This document shows, piece after piece, positions 10,889-21,920 of a stretch of DNA of 64,000 nt. The stretch's first letter is position 1, and every line of letters starts with the position of its first letter. The DNA lies in NCBI GenBank assembly GCA_015179125.1, contig WHVA01000141.1, forward strand, positions 62,001-126,000, given 5' to 3'. Origin of the DNA: Gautieria morchelliformis. Its lineage: Eukaryota; Basidiomycota; Agaricomycetes; Gomphales; Gomphaceae. The translations under genes and the position numbers were made by a program. The notes under the pieces are model-generated. The model was not told the origin of the DNA. It was given only the letters and a program-made list of their open reading frames with translations, and made no database searches.

Positions 10889-11070
10889 GTGTTGAATGGT
10901 GATATTAGAAGCCCTATCCATTCTACATTTCCTCTAATTTTCTTGGTATTTTTCTATCCAGTAGTTAGTGACTTCTTGTTGACTCTTTGCTTTGTATCTG
11001 CGCTTTTTGGCCTGCTTACATAAGCCAAAAAGCGCCAGCTAACAGCTGGGGAGTGTGGGAGAGTGCCCCT
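10889..11070. other. Possible LTR start and 12-bp-arm hairpin
   Basis: A purine-rich run (aggtgggag) directly precedes TGTTGAATGG, which resembles a polypurine tract followed by an LTR start. At 11000-11011 and 11024-11035 there is a perfect inverted repeat, gcgctttttggc / gccaaaaagcgc, with a 12-nt loop. No second LTR copy was found to confirm it. Confidence 0.35.
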
Positions 11071-11155
11071 TATCTTGTGCACTCACCACACATCCCCAGG
11101 TATGATGTATCTAGCTGTATAATCTGATCTTGTGCACTCACCACACATCCCCAGA
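11071..11155. repeat. Direct repeat, about 28 bp, two copies
   Basis: The sequence beginning atcttgtgcactcaccacac occurs at about 11069-11097 and again at about 11127-11155, separated by about 30 bp. No function is evident. Confidence 0.7.
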
Positions 11156-11289
11156 CCTGCTGGGGTGTTTGTTAGGCTTATCAGGCTTATCAGGCTTGTT
11201 GTAAGGCTCCTATAACTTCGCTTTTTTACACAAACCCCTTCCATTCCCCCTGCAAATCCAAGCTCACTTTTCTGGCTTGTCCTGCCACC

Positions 11290-11700
11290 ATTGCCCATAG
11301 TGATATACCTGGTGAAGGGGGATCCAAAGAGAAAACTCTAAGGAACCCCTTCGCCATCTAACTACAACTATAAGTAAACTTGGGCATGCTAGCCCGATCA
11401 CTGAATGCCCAAGTTACATAAGCAATCATGCCAACGATAACAGGCTGGACAGATAAGGAAGGAATGATGTCGGAAGGGGCTGGAACAGGAAGGGAAATAA
11501 ACGGAACACAAGACAGAAGGATGCCAAAGGCTAGAAGAAGCTTAGAGGCCACCAACGACACACTGTGATAAAGCATGCAATAACCTGCAGTGCAATAATG
11601 CATGCGATAATACACAGTGCGATAATGCATGCGATAATATGTGCTACAATAAAGCACATTGCAATAAAGCAGTGTGTGATTGGTGTTCTCTTGACAGCTG
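11290..11700 (+). repeat. LTR-E-related fragment
   Basis: This is an inverted copy of 48722-49055: both contain ggatccaaagagaaaactct, the tcggaaggggc block, and a run of gcaataa/gcatgcgataat repeats ending gtgtgtgattggtgtt. It belongs to the LTR-E family in plus orientation but lacks both family ends. The 11570-11670 part is an imperfect short tandem repeat built from gataatgcatgc units. Confidence 0.65.
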
Positions 11701-11769
11701 GTCAGCTGGGTGACCGGTTCCCCACCTTCCTTTAGTGAAGGCATGTCCCTATTCACCTTGACTCGCATG

Positions 11770-12379
11770 GGTGCTGGCTGGGTATACCAATGGCAGCTCA
11801 GCTAGGTCATCGTTGCTGAGCAAGTTGCGGAGTGACTCAGCTATCCTGTCCAGTGTTGCAACTTGCACTAAGCCTACAGAACTGTTGCTGGCTTTCCTTG
11901 TAGTCTGTCTCGATGCTCTAGCTTTGATAGCTAGAGCTCAAGAGCCCTGAGCCACCCATCTATTGCTGAGAGTGTGATGCACCCACTGTATACCAATGAG
12001 GTCGGCCTATGCTGAGGCAACCTCAGACACACAGTAGTGCAAGAACGCACTACTGTGTGAGAAGCATTCCTGAAATGAAGACATTGCAGCAACAGTTTTT
12101 GACAGTGAAGAGCTGTCAGAGCAGTGGTTTTTTTTCACGACGCAGCAAGAATACACTTCAGCTATTTGCTAGGCAAACAGCTAATGGCACTTCAAAAAAT
12201 GTAAATGAGCAAGCTTAGAGACCTGTGTCTATGTAGTGATGGTACAGGTTAGATTAAGCTGAGGAACCACCGGGCAGTTCCCACACACTAGCTATATAAT
12301 GGGATATTGTAGAACCCCCCCCCCTCTGAATCTACTTTTTTACACTCTCTCTCATACCCTAGCTTCGGTTTTTCCCCCA
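11770..12379. other. Non-coding; weak remnant of a Gypsy LTR
   Basis: No gene is visible. About 12228-12305 resembles the Gypsy-A/B LTR in minus orientation (ctatgtagtgatggt, a tcccacacactagctatata section corresponding to tcccacgcataaactataca). It is far more diverged than the other copies. Low-complexity C and T runs occur at 12312-12350. Confidence 0.35.
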
Positions 12380-12640
12380 GTGGCCAGCCTGGCCACAAAA
12401 AGGCAGAGTGCCCCTAGCTTAGGTCCAGTACACAGACAGCGGCCATGAGGCACGACGCTAAGAACAAGGATCTGGATGCGGATCCCAGACAAAATTCTCT
12501 CTTCAACAGATTGACCAAGAGGGAGAGGGTGATCCCCAACCTAGCCAATCTCCGGATAATAGAGACATGCCCGCTGAAGAGTGGGATCCTGAGCCATCCC
12601 AATATTATGAATGGGATGAAGAGGGGATCGTGCTAGAGGA
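12380..12640 (+). pseudogene. Gypsy-A: gag zinc-knuckle tail
   Basis: The sequence joins the Gypsy frame abruptly inside the CCHC knuckle (GQPGHKKAEC in Gypsy-B; here cagcctggccacaaaaaggc). It continues through the acidic tail that Gypsy-B encodes at 33290-33480. The gag core is missing, so the element is 5' truncated at this point. Several stops and frame changes are present. Confidence 0.7.
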
Positions 12641-13140
12641 TGACTCTGCCATGAAAGTCATGGTGGCACATATGTCGGCCACACCAGACAAGGCATCTGA
12701 GCTGGTGTATCACCACCAAAGCAAGCATAGGATGTGGCCAATGTGCCCATGCAATGAAAACTGTACCCTCTTGGGGTACTGGGAGATAAATAGCGTAAAA
12801 GCCCACTGCCTGCTGGATAGCAGGAGTGAAGGGGTGCTATTATCCCCTGAGTTTATGTGAGCCACAGGGATAAAGACATTCACCTGGAGCAGCCGATCGT
12901 GCTGCAACTGGCCTGAATAGGCAGTTGTTCCACAATTAATTATGGAATGAACACGACCATTAAATTTGGTCGCGAAACATACGATGAATACTTCAACGTA
13001 GTGAATGTCAAATATTACAATGCGATCCTAGGGATGCCATTCCTAAGGAGATTTGGCATCACCCTGGACTTCTCAAGCCCAGGGACAATCTGTAAGGGGA
13101 ACAAGATAATCCCCATCCATGGGCAAGGTATCGTTTGATG
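12640..13140 (+). pseudogene. Gypsy-A: retropepsin-like protease
   Basis: This parallels Gypsy-B 33550-34060. The active-site region reads LLDSRSEGVLLSPEF where Gypsy-B has LLDSGSEGV, so the conserved D-S-G is altered to D-S-R. The block YDEYFNVVNVKYYNAILGMPFLRRFGITLDF follows in a second short frame. Stops separate the pieces. Confidence 0.75.
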
Positions 13141-13319
13141 ATAATGAGTCGCTGAGCGAAGGCAAGGGGCCAAGGGTGAGCAAGATCACCCTGGCGCTGA
13201 AGCCAAACCTGGCTTATTGAAGCTAGGAGGACGAGTCACATAACGACTCGTCCTCAAACACCCCCTATAACCGTAGGGAGAGGCACTCTCACCTGATGGT
13301 GAAAGCGATGGGAAAAAGA

Positions 13320-13990
13320 AAGGCGGTCCTATGTGCCATGGGACATATTAATAGATGCATACTGGCAGTTGCACAATAGGCTGTACCCATGCTGTGCGTG
13401 CCGAAGAAGAACAGTACACTTCAAACTGTCTTTGATCTGTGCCAGCAGAATGAGAACACTGTGAAGGATGTTATGCCCTTCCCAGATCAAGATATCATCA
13501 TCTGCAGTGACATGGCTCGCTGTCAATACCGCACCAAACTCGATATGTCTGAAGCATACGAGCAGATCTGGATTCATCCAGATCACATAGCAAAGACTGC
13601 CTTTGCTATGATCCTTGGCACCTTCAGGAGCCAGGCGATATAGATGGGGGATTGCAACGTGCTGTCGACATTCTAACGGCTGATGATGGCAATCTTCCAC
13701 GACTGCATAGGTTGCTTCGTCCATGTATACATGGAAGATATATTCATTTTTTCTCTCTCGATACAAGAGCATGAGGAGCACCTCTATATTGTCTTTGACA
13801 GACTAAGGAAGAACCACCTTTTTCTGAGCAAGAAAAAGGTTGATCTCTATTCCATAAGAATGGAGTGCCTCAGCCACATCATCGATGGCCAAGGTGTACA
13901 TGCCGACGAGGACAAAATGCAGCGCATTCGTGAGTGGTGAAGGCTGCAGACATTCAACGACGTCCAGCATTTCCTTGGGCTAGTACAATA
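13320..13990 (+). pseudogene. Gypsy-A: reverse transcriptase fragments
   Basis: Blocks seen in two frames: MLCVPKKNSTLQTVFDL, MARCQYRTKLDMSEAYEQ, FIFSLSIQEHEEHL, KKKVDLYSIRMECLSHIIDG. The polymerase motif normally F/YxDD reads VYMEDIFIFS here, so the first catalytic aspartate is replaced by glutamate. Stops and a frame break near 13640-13685 show it is dead. The equivalent stretch of Gypsy-B is split by a solo LTR. Confidence 0.8.
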
Positions 13991-13999
13991 CCTGGCACA

Positions 14000-14640
14000 C
14001 TACATGCCAGATGTTAGCACATACACAACCCCCTTGTCCGGTTGTGCACGTAACAATCATCCATTCGAATGGACCCCACTTCTGGACAAATGCTGGCAAA
14101 GTATTAAGGCGTTGGCCTATAAGGCCCTGATTGTGCATCCAATCAATGCACGAAGCCTAGAGCCCATCTGGGTTATCACCGACGGGTCAAAAGCCGGTGT
14201 CGGTGCAGTCTACGGCCAAGGCGCTGACTGGAAAACCTGTCGGCTAGCCAGCTTCTCGTCAAAGAAATTCAGCATTGCTCAGCAACACTATAGGACTCAC
14301 GAGCACGAGACAATCACTGTGCTCGAGGCTCTCATGAAATGGGAGGATAAACTGCTAGGATGAAGGTTTACCCTCGTCACAGATCACAAAGGGCTCAAAT
14401 AGCCTATCTGATTGCCCGGTCAGATGGTGGGAATTTTTGTCCTGCTTCAATTTCAACATAGTTCATGTTGATGGAGTGGATAACAAGGTGGCAGACTGCC
14501 TGTTGCGCTACTACGAGAGTGACACAAGTGATGACAGTCACCTGGACCACGTCTTTGTGAACGCAGACGCGTGCTTAGACCTGGAAGGTGAGCTACTGCC
14601 CACTGACTGGTATATCGAGCTGTGAACAGCAGTGATGAGA
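14000..14640 (+). pseudogene. Gypsy-A: RNase H
   Basis: Recognisable blocks: PIWVITDGSKAGVGAVYGQG (the first RNase H aspartate), ASFSSKKFSIAQQHYRTHEHETI, LEALMKWEDKLLG, then after a TGA the VDGVDNKVADCLLRY block. The following acidic connection (CLDLEGELLPTDWYIEL) leads towards the integrase. Closely parallel to Gypsy-B 36540-37060. Confidence 0.8.
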
Positions 14641-14859
14641 CGGTCGAACCACCTCACAGAGAAGACAGATGCGTGGATACTAGAGTCCACCACCTTGAAC
14701 AAGGGCTCACAAAAGCCCAAGAATGGTGCCGCATCACGTGACAACGATATCTGAGTCATCGCCGCAGGCAACAACGGTGCACCACTGTGCCAGAGCATCG
14801 AACAAGGCATAGACCTGTCCAAGGTCTTACGAGATGTGTACTATAAGGACCCCATGTTC

Positions 14860-15276
14860 TCAAAAATCATGGAACACCTGGACGTGTACCGGAGATTTGG
14901 AATCTGGGACAGGCTGATTTGGACAAAGAATCAGCTCCGGAGAGATGTCATCACCGTCCCCCCATCTGTTCTTTAGGGGGGAAGGAGGCTGATTGAAATC
15001 ATCATCGATCGAGCACACCAGATGGTCGGTCACTACGGCCATCTGAAGACATTGAACTATGTTCGAAGGTCATACTGGTGGCCGGGTATGAGCCCAGACA
15101 TCGAGTTGTTCTGCACATCGTGTGCAAAGTGCCACATGATGAAGACTGGGCCACAACAGCCCAAGGGTTTACTATATAGCCTACCCATTCCAGATAGGCC
15201 GTGGCAGTCGATCGGCATCGACTTTATGGGGCCCTTGCCTGAGTTGAATGACTGTGACTACCTGATGTTAGTCATC
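14860..15276 (+). pseudogene. Gypsy-A: integrase zinc domain and start of core
   Basis: The reading around RAHQMVGHYGHLKTLNYVRR gives the HH part and CTSCAKCHMMKTGPQ the CC part of the HHCC domain. The core begins at RPWQSIGIDFMGPLPELND with the first catalytic aspartate. It stops abruptly after the codons for YLMLVI, where a 3.2 kb unrelated stretch begins; a 20-odd-bp piece (gactgtgactacctgatgtt) is duplicated at the junction. Confidence 0.85.
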
Positions 15277-18200
15277 ATGACTGTGACTATCTGATGTTAC
15301 CATAAACCAGGAACCTGGCTGGCTTAAATGGCTCGTGGTGATGGGCATGCGGTAGGAGGCACGAGGTGCCTGCGGACTATGACATCATCAACCATGCACG
15401 TCGTGCCAATGGCCTGTGGCAATGGGAGTTTTGATGACCATGAGTAGGAGATGGAGTCCCAGGCATCCAAATCAAAGTGTGTCCCATAAGTGACCATGAA
15501 GAAGTTAGTGATTGGTTGATGGAAGGCCAGTGGCTCAGGTTGGGAAGAGGGGCTTGGTTAAGGCACTGGGCCACGAGGCGCTCCCACGGTGAGCAGACCC
15601 GCTAATTAATGATTGAATGTTGGCACAAGTGGCCTTGTGCAGGAAGGAAACACAATATTTAGGCTTTTTTCAAATTGGGCGCGGCTGTATGCACAATTGC
15701 AATTACCTGGAAGCATGTGTCAGCTTGGTTGCACTTTCACTCTGGGCCAAATGGTAACTAAAATGGTTTTATTGATGCCTTTCACGATCATATATGACAG
15801 GGTGGTCCCATATGGCGAGGATCGTGTTGTGTTCCTTGGCTATGCTAAGTCAGCGCCACCACCGGCATTCTCGGGTGGGCACCGTAATGCCGGCGGAGGT
15901 TAGTTTCTGGAACTTAGCGTGCCCCCTGGCATTCGCGGCGCGGACAACCACACTGGCTGCGTGTCCTTTCTGGGCGAAGGGTGTTCTCGCTTCATCGCCT
16001 GTTTTTGTCATAGGTTTACATGTTGGGCTTACAGTTACGGCCTTTATTCATCAAGCAGCCACACAGACCTCATGAGTGACAAGTGTGGGTTAAGAATGGC
16101 CTTGCGTATTTAATCTCCGAGCCTGATGGAGACTTCTGGGATGGCCCAACAACCAAGTTGCCCCATTCATGTGAAGTACCACTTGAGTACCGCTGTGCAC
16201 AATTGAATCATACACTTACTGTAATCTTCGCTGCTTGGACTTGTACCTAAACACTAGCCGAGGTCTGCAGAAGGCCGGTGGCAAATGGGGGAAGAGGGTG
16301 AATCACGAGGGCGCTTTGAGGGTGGCTTCGTGTATTTCATTTTGGGGTGTATGCCAAGAAGCCAGGACGCGCCCACTTGAGACTGGTATACAAATGCCTG
16401 AAGGGTGGTGAATGTGAAATCGTAGGCTTAATTGTGAAGTTGAGCTGGCAAGTTGACCAGACGACTCAGACCTCACCAATGGACCAGTATACCGCCTCTC
16501 CTCTATTTCATGCCTGCTCAACCTGGGCGTCGGCCAATGCGATAGGGGGCAGAAGCCCAAGTGGAAGGGTGGTGCTCTTGGGCGATCCCAATACTGAGGA
16601 GGCGGTGGAGTGTGAGCATGATGTTGGAAACACGGTAAGCCCCATACAGGTTGTATATGCGACACTTGGACTAACCTCGGTGTCAAATGGCCCATCTGGG
16701 GTTGTTGCAGCATGACATTGCAGGGGACTTCCAGGCATACACAGCGGGGGATCTTTGGAAACGTGGTCCCATGACGGCCTGTCGCCTTTTTCTCCCAAGG
16801 AGAATGGGGTTGGTGAATGCATGGGTAAGCAATGGTATGGGACTGGCGAGCCAGCCATCGTCTCACACTGTGTTGAACCACAGGTGCTGCTCCTAGAAGG
16901 TCTCGCGAGGGAACTCCTGGTGAGCAGGGGCTTTGGGCTACATTTGAGGAGTTCACTCAAGAGGATATCGAAAAGATAGATGTATGGATAACTCCCAAGA
17001 AAAGCACGAGGAGGCCGTCAGCGACTGGTGACCCAGGGTCTCCTGGCCCGAACCGGGGGGCCATGCCTGCCACCTTGTAATCAAGCTCCTGAAATAAAAC
17101 TCCCTGTAAGCTGCGCTCCTCCGGGCTTGACCCCAACGGCTGCTAGAAGTTGTCGCGAGGGAACTCCTGGTGAGGAGCGGCTGTGGGTACATTCGAGGAG
17201 TTCACTGCAGAGGATATCAAAAGATAGATGCATGGATAACTCCCAAGAAGAGCACCAGGAGGGTTTCAGCAACGCATGACACAGGGTCTGCTGGCCCGCA
17301 CCGGGGGGCCATGCCACCTTGTAATCAAGCTCCTGAAATAAAACTCCCCGTAAGCCGCGCCCTCCCCACTAGCCCCGTGAGATTATCACCTTCTGAGGGC
17401 TGACCGCAGGACTTCTTGGTGAAGGACAATGCCCGCCCATCGTTTCATGCAGAGCTGGATGATTTTTTCCCTCGAAATCGATGCTGCACCTTTTGTGCTT
17501 TCTCAAATTGACAGGGTTGTGCCCACTTTTTGCTGAAATACGCGTAACACATGGGACGGGGTATTTCGGTTCTGTGGGCTTGAGAGGCACAAAGAGAGGC
17601 TGCTACAGTTGATGGAGGAAGAACAATTCTGATGCAACACGAAGTGCAGAGTAGGCACCACGACGTAGCACGTGTTTTTATTTTCAATGCAACCAGGTAT
17701 CGTCTTGTCTGTCCTACTCTCCAATAGCCATTATGCACGCATACATGGTGATGGCAGAAAAACAGAGAAATTATCTTTTCCGTAAAGGCGATACAACAAT
17801 GATAATGTCTGCAAATGTATGCAGGAATGTACATGGGAACAGATTACACTATCAGGGGATGTTCAAGTTCGTGGAGAGATAAGTATTCGGAGAAAAAGCA
17901 ATGTACGTCAACAGTCAGAAGACAGGAGCACAATACTGCAGCATCATCAGAAAAGCCAGACAAAGGTGGGAAAGGTAAAGAACACCCCAAAATCCCAGAA
18001 AGGTGCCCGTGGGAGGACAGGACACGCTGACGCTCGCGACCCCACACCCAGCAAACGGCAAGGAGAACGTCAAACAGACGACGCCGAAACAGCAGGGAAG
18101 ACAGGAAGACAGGTGATGTCGGCCAAGCAGGGCAACAGTTGGAATGTGTGGCAAAGCGTGGCAAAGAACAGCAACAACGAAGGAAACCGCCTAGGTGGTG

Positions 18201-18440
18201 GATGACAGAGAAGCCCGCGGTGGCCGGGGAAGAAGACAGGAACCCAGGAAGACAAAATCCTTCTTAATATCGTCGCAACTACCATTGCCGTGGGCTTTGC
18301 TCGGTTCCGACTTTTCCATGGGGTTTGCTCGGTTCCGGCAATGCCATGCGTTTTCCTTGGCCTTCGCCCCAGGGCAGCACTCAAGCCATTTCCTTAATAT
18401 ATAGGTACTATTAGCTAGTGTTTTGAAGTCCCATATAAGA
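15277..18440. other. Unexplained 3.2 kb insertion splitting Gypsy-A integrase
   Basis: The Gypsy-A integrase stops at 15276 and resumes at about 18441; Gypsy-B is continuous there (37718-37730). No target-site duplication joins the two flanks, so this may be rearrangement and not simple transposition. I do not recognise a gene. Short coding-like pieces exist, for example EEFTQEDIEKIDVWITPKKS at about 16945-17005, which occurs twice because of a tandem repeat. A basic low-complexity frame spans 17819-18205. A short duplicated gtttgctcggttccg lies near 18296-18340. Confidence 0.5.
16890..17350. repeat. Tandem repeat, about 240 bp, two units
   Basis: The two units start near 16900 and 17148 (tcgcgagggaactcctggtg) and share the sections gaggagttcact, gatggataactcccaag and ccttgtaatcaagctcctga. 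Each unit ends in the same gaaataaaactccc block. The repeat includes the coding-like acidic peptide mentioned for the enclosing insertion. Confidence 0.75.
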
Positions 18441-18930
18441 CCGACTAATGTCGCATGTCCACCTTATCCCAACAATGACGAGCGTGTCAGCCAAGGGAGT
18501 AGCCTAGCTGTTTCTAAAAGAAGTTATCCGACTCCATTGTCTCGGATAGAGACACAAAGTTCATGTCTATCTTCTGGCATAAACTACAGCGACTCATGGG
18601 GACTAAATGCCTCATGTCGACTGCATTCTATCCCCAAACGGATGGAGTGACCGAGTGCGCAAACCGCTTGATCGGCCAGATACTGCGGGCCTAGTCAGGG
18701 ACAACCAAAAGGACTGGGCATCGAAATGCCCAATGGTCGAGGTCACCCTCAACAGTAACGTCTGCGTAACCACAGGGTTCGCACCCTTTGAGCTGAACCA
18801 CGGCTATATGCTGTGGATAGACCTGCCCATAGCCACAGACATCCCGTTTAAGGGGGCAGCCCAATTCACACATCAGGCCAGATGGAACCTGATGACAGTG
18901 CATGATGCAATCATTGAGCGTTGAGTGACG
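18441..18930 (+). pseudogene. Gypsy-A: integrase core, 3' part
   Basis: Resumes with the block corresponding to RLTSLVHLMPTTTSVSAKG of Gypsy-B. It continues through SDRDTKF-like sequence, FYPQTDGVTECANRLIGQ (E of the triad region) and VTTGFAPFELNHGYMLWIDL, to HDAIIER followed by TGA. Compared with Gypsy-B 37730-38230 it is clearly older, with several stops and lost bases. Confidence 0.85.
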
Positions 18931-19037
18931 CAAATGTTTCATGCGAACAAGAAATGTATGTCATCGTGCAAGGATGTTGAAGCTCTAGATCACTATCTAG
19001 AGCTCCAGGGGGTGGGCAAGCCACGCGACCTCCCCAA

Positions 19038-20750
19038 GTGCTGCTAGACCCGTCAGTCACGTGTACACCACATGACGTGCCGGCCACGGTGCGGTTAAAT
19101 TTTCACCTCGGATCTTTCCGAGGCGCATTGCTTCTTGGAAGCACCCACAACCACCATCATCTCCTCACAAAGATGATGCCATTGAAAGATGGAGTGGACG
19201 TTGATCTGTCAACGTCTGAGCCACGCTCAACGGTCCCGAAGCAAGGGGCCACAGACATCCTATGTGCACCAGTGGATCAGGAACACTGGATGATCATAGG
19301 ATGGGAGGATGCACTGGCAATCGTCCATCCAGATGACTGCAACACTTGTGCGTCATACACCGTGCACTTACGGGCCACAATGGGCACCCGGAAGGTGAAG
19401 CTGAGGGATGAGGACATCAGCGACACCATTGATGTGGCCTGGGGATGGTTCCCAAAGGCCATCGCGCCTGACGCGTGAGTGGAGCCTTTACGGGGCATCC
19501 ATGACCTCAAAAAAGAGGTCAAGGACCTAGAATGCATGGTCAAAAACTGTGACGATGCACTCGATGCCAAGGATGCCAAGGTAAAAGAGCTAGAGGAGCA
19601 GCTTAAGGCGCTCCACCTCACACACGCGGCCTCGAAAACGCTGCGCCAGGACCAGGCCACTGACTTAGTGGCCAGCCCATTGTCACCTGCACGATGGCAC
19701 CCTTGCCAGCATGCACAGCCTCAGGACTGGCATCCCAAATATCAGCCCCCACCCCAACATAAACGGAGGGGCCGTGTTTGCTGTCCAACATGGCGTACGA
19801 TGACATCCCAGATGGATGGGAGTCTGATTCCTCTGTCTGGAAGACGTACAATCCGGACAGAGCTCAGCATATAGCTGAGCAGCCAAAAAAGAAGCGCAAG
19901 AAATTGCGTGGCACCCCCAACACGTACAATGGCCTAGCCATTGCAAAGGAGTGTGCAATCAGTGCATACCTAGCAGCGTCACCATCACACACCATCAATG
20001 ACCCTGCCCTACAATGGCAGGTGGCGACGGTTGAGGCCTAGTGTACATTGGGCCACATGTGGACCTGCCGCCGGTGGCAGGGCCAGTTCACCTTCCCTAC
20101 CCGGGGGAAGGGGAGATCATACCACTCGGAGACCCGCCAATTTCCAAGACAGGCTTCCTACCATGGCCAGTAGGAAAGGCACTGCAGCAACGTACACAGT
20201 GGTACAATGTCTGTCTGCTCAACAATGCACAGTTCGTCGAGCTCTGACTGTGTGTGAAGGACAAGCTGCAGTATCTGCACACATGTGAAATGATTGGTGT
20301 GTTCAAGTGCATCAAGCGTGAGCAACGTGCGCACAATCCCAAACAGGATTGCTTCGTGATCATGAGCAGTACCCTGCTCGATATCGTGGTGATCCTGAAG
20401 GGTTGGATACACAACCCAGAAGGAATTCCATCTGCCATCTGTGACAATGCAGATGGAAGCTTCAACCTTGCAGACATGAACGTCTGGATGTGGTTGAAGG
20501 CCCTCGCACCCCAAACCAAAGGGGTCGTGTCACCCCTCAAGTCGAGGCCCTTTGACTTGTTTGGCTCGACTGACCAATGGTTGAGCTTCGTCGATGCCAG
20601 GGAGTGCCTGATGCCGCAGAGCACCAGCCTCTGGCTGTCCATCATGGGCCCGTATCCCATAAGAGGCCGGGCTGGTCTGGACATCCCGCTCACCGAGATC
20701 GCATGGTGGCTAGCCTGCTATGCCAGTGTAAGGACCTGGCCTTTGGCCGG
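19038..20750 (+). pseudogene. Gypsy-A ORF3: extra coding region after integrase
   Basis: A long coding-like region follows the integrase and lies before the 3' LTR, the position of env or accessory ORFs in LTR elements. Blocks: about 146 codons containing DILCAPVDQEHWMIIGWEDA; a coiled-coil segment KEVKDLECMVKNCDDALDAK; a basic patch EQPKKKRKKLRG; then GPHVDLPPVAGPVHLPYPGE and IVVILKGWIHNPEGIPSAIC. I see no signal peptide or membrane helix, so it does not look like an envelope protein. Frames change about four times. Gypsy-B lacks this region. Function unknown; the basic patch could be a nuclear localisation signal. Confidence 0.6.
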
Positions 20751-21259
20751 TTACTTACTGGTACAACCCTTTTTCCGAGCCTGAGCCTTGTGATACTCGT
20801 GCCCGAGTACCTGTGATTCTAAGCCTGCGCCCGAGCCCGAGCTTGAGCCCATATCCGACCTTGATCCCATGCCTGAATCCCCTTAGTTACTGATCCCGTT
20901 CCATCACGCATTACTTGTATATTGACCTCGCCCTGATTCCCCCAAATATGCTCGCCCCTGACCCTTAACCTCACCCGTATATAAACCCCCTGTATGCATT
21001 CCTATTCTTCAGTCTGAAAATTAACTATCGTACCCTTTGATCCTTAGTTAGTTTCTAAGCCTTCGCCTCTTGAGCCAAACCTCGCCTCTTATTCGTTTAC
21101 CTCCGAAGTTGGGACTCGTGTGTAGGGTCGGTGTAGCACATAAGCTGAAGCCAAGTCCCTCTCCGACCTCCCTATCAGAACCTCACCCTGTAACCTTGGA
21201 CCTTACCTCGGGTTTTGCCCCCGAGCTCAGTCAACCTTACGAAGGATCATATCGTAACA
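20751..21259 (+). mobile_element. Solo LTR (LTR-F-like), 509 bp
   Basis: Flanked by the 5-bp duplication gccgg (20746-20750 and 21260-21264). The right end reads atcgtaaca, as in LTR-F at 26715; the left end has drifted (ttacttactgg). It contains tataaaccccctgtatgc, matching tataaaaccccctcatgtatgc of LTR-F. It interrupts ORF3 of Gypsy-A; the ORF continues after it. Confidence 0.8.
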
Positions 21260-21264
21260 GCCGG

Positions 21265-21675
21265 TGTCACCTGCAAGCGAGTGGCTTGCATTGAACAATA
21301 TGTTTAACGCAGTCTCACCGGTGCGGCATTCAGTGCCACTGCCCGAGAGGGTCAGCAGAAGATCCTCAAGACCAGCCACGTGAGAGCCACGGCGCCCCTG
21401 CTGCTCACTCACACCCAGCTTGACCAGGAGCTTGCGAGCATCCGGCCGATGACCCGGCCATTGAGGCCATGCTCCACGAGGACACCGGCCCTGACAACCA
21501 GGCGGAAACCCCTGCCATTGGTGAGGCAGAGCCACTGCACCCACACACCCCCGCAGATACTGAGGCACCCCCGGCGGAGTCTCATGCTCCGCCGGCCCTA
21601 TATGATGCTGACATCATCATATTGGAGTCACTGATGAACTCTATACCTCTTGAAGTTGTTCATAGAGGGGGAGGG
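21265..21675 (+). pseudogene. Gypsy-A ORF3: C-terminal part and polypurine tract
   Basis: Continuation of ORF3 after the solo LTR. It ends in an acidic Pro-rich tail (EAEPLHPHTPADTEAPPAES, then DADIIILESLMNSIPLEVV). Immediately before the 3' LTR lies agagggggaggg (21664-21675), a good polypurine tract for plus-strand priming. Confidence 0.65.
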
Positions 21676-21884
21676 TGTAAATAACCTAATAACATATGTA
21701 CATAGCGCTTAGCTAATACCAGTGGGCCCCTTAGGGACCCACTATATAGTTCATGCGTGGGAACTGGCCAGCAGTTCCCATTGCATCTTACCTTACACTG
21801 TCACTACGTAGCATCCAGAATACCACTCATTGGTCAAGTTCTGTCTGCTCTTGTGACAAGAGGCTTAAGATATACATCTTTACA
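21676..21884 (+). mobile_element. Gypsy-A 3' LTR, 209 bp
   Basis: Begins TGTAAATAACC directly after the polypurine tract and ends acatctttaca. It matches the LTR at 30660-30874 (same orientation) and 38434-38649 (inverted). Shared blocks include cagtgggccccttagggacc and gtcactacgtagcat. The 5' LTR of Gypsy-A is not present in recognisable form. Confidence 0.85.
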
Positions 21885-21920
21885 TGGAACACTTGTGACT
21901 TAACACTCCTACCACCATGT

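Noticed and set aside
16303..16956. 217-codon minus-strand frame
   Set aside because: Pro/His/Ser-rich with no recognisable motif, and the plus strand of the same stretch contains the coding-like acidic repeat; likely a shadow.
17819..18205. 128-codon basic frame
   Set aside because: Biased Lys/Gln/Arg content from A/G-rich DNA; no homologous block or conserved motif seen.
15277..18440. Helitron
   Set aside because: No TC start, no CTRR end with a preceding hairpin, and no Rep/helicase block; junctions do not fit an A/T insertion.
19038..20784. Envelope protein of a retrovirus-like element
   Set aside because: No signal peptide, fusion-like region or membrane helix in any frame; only the position is env-like.
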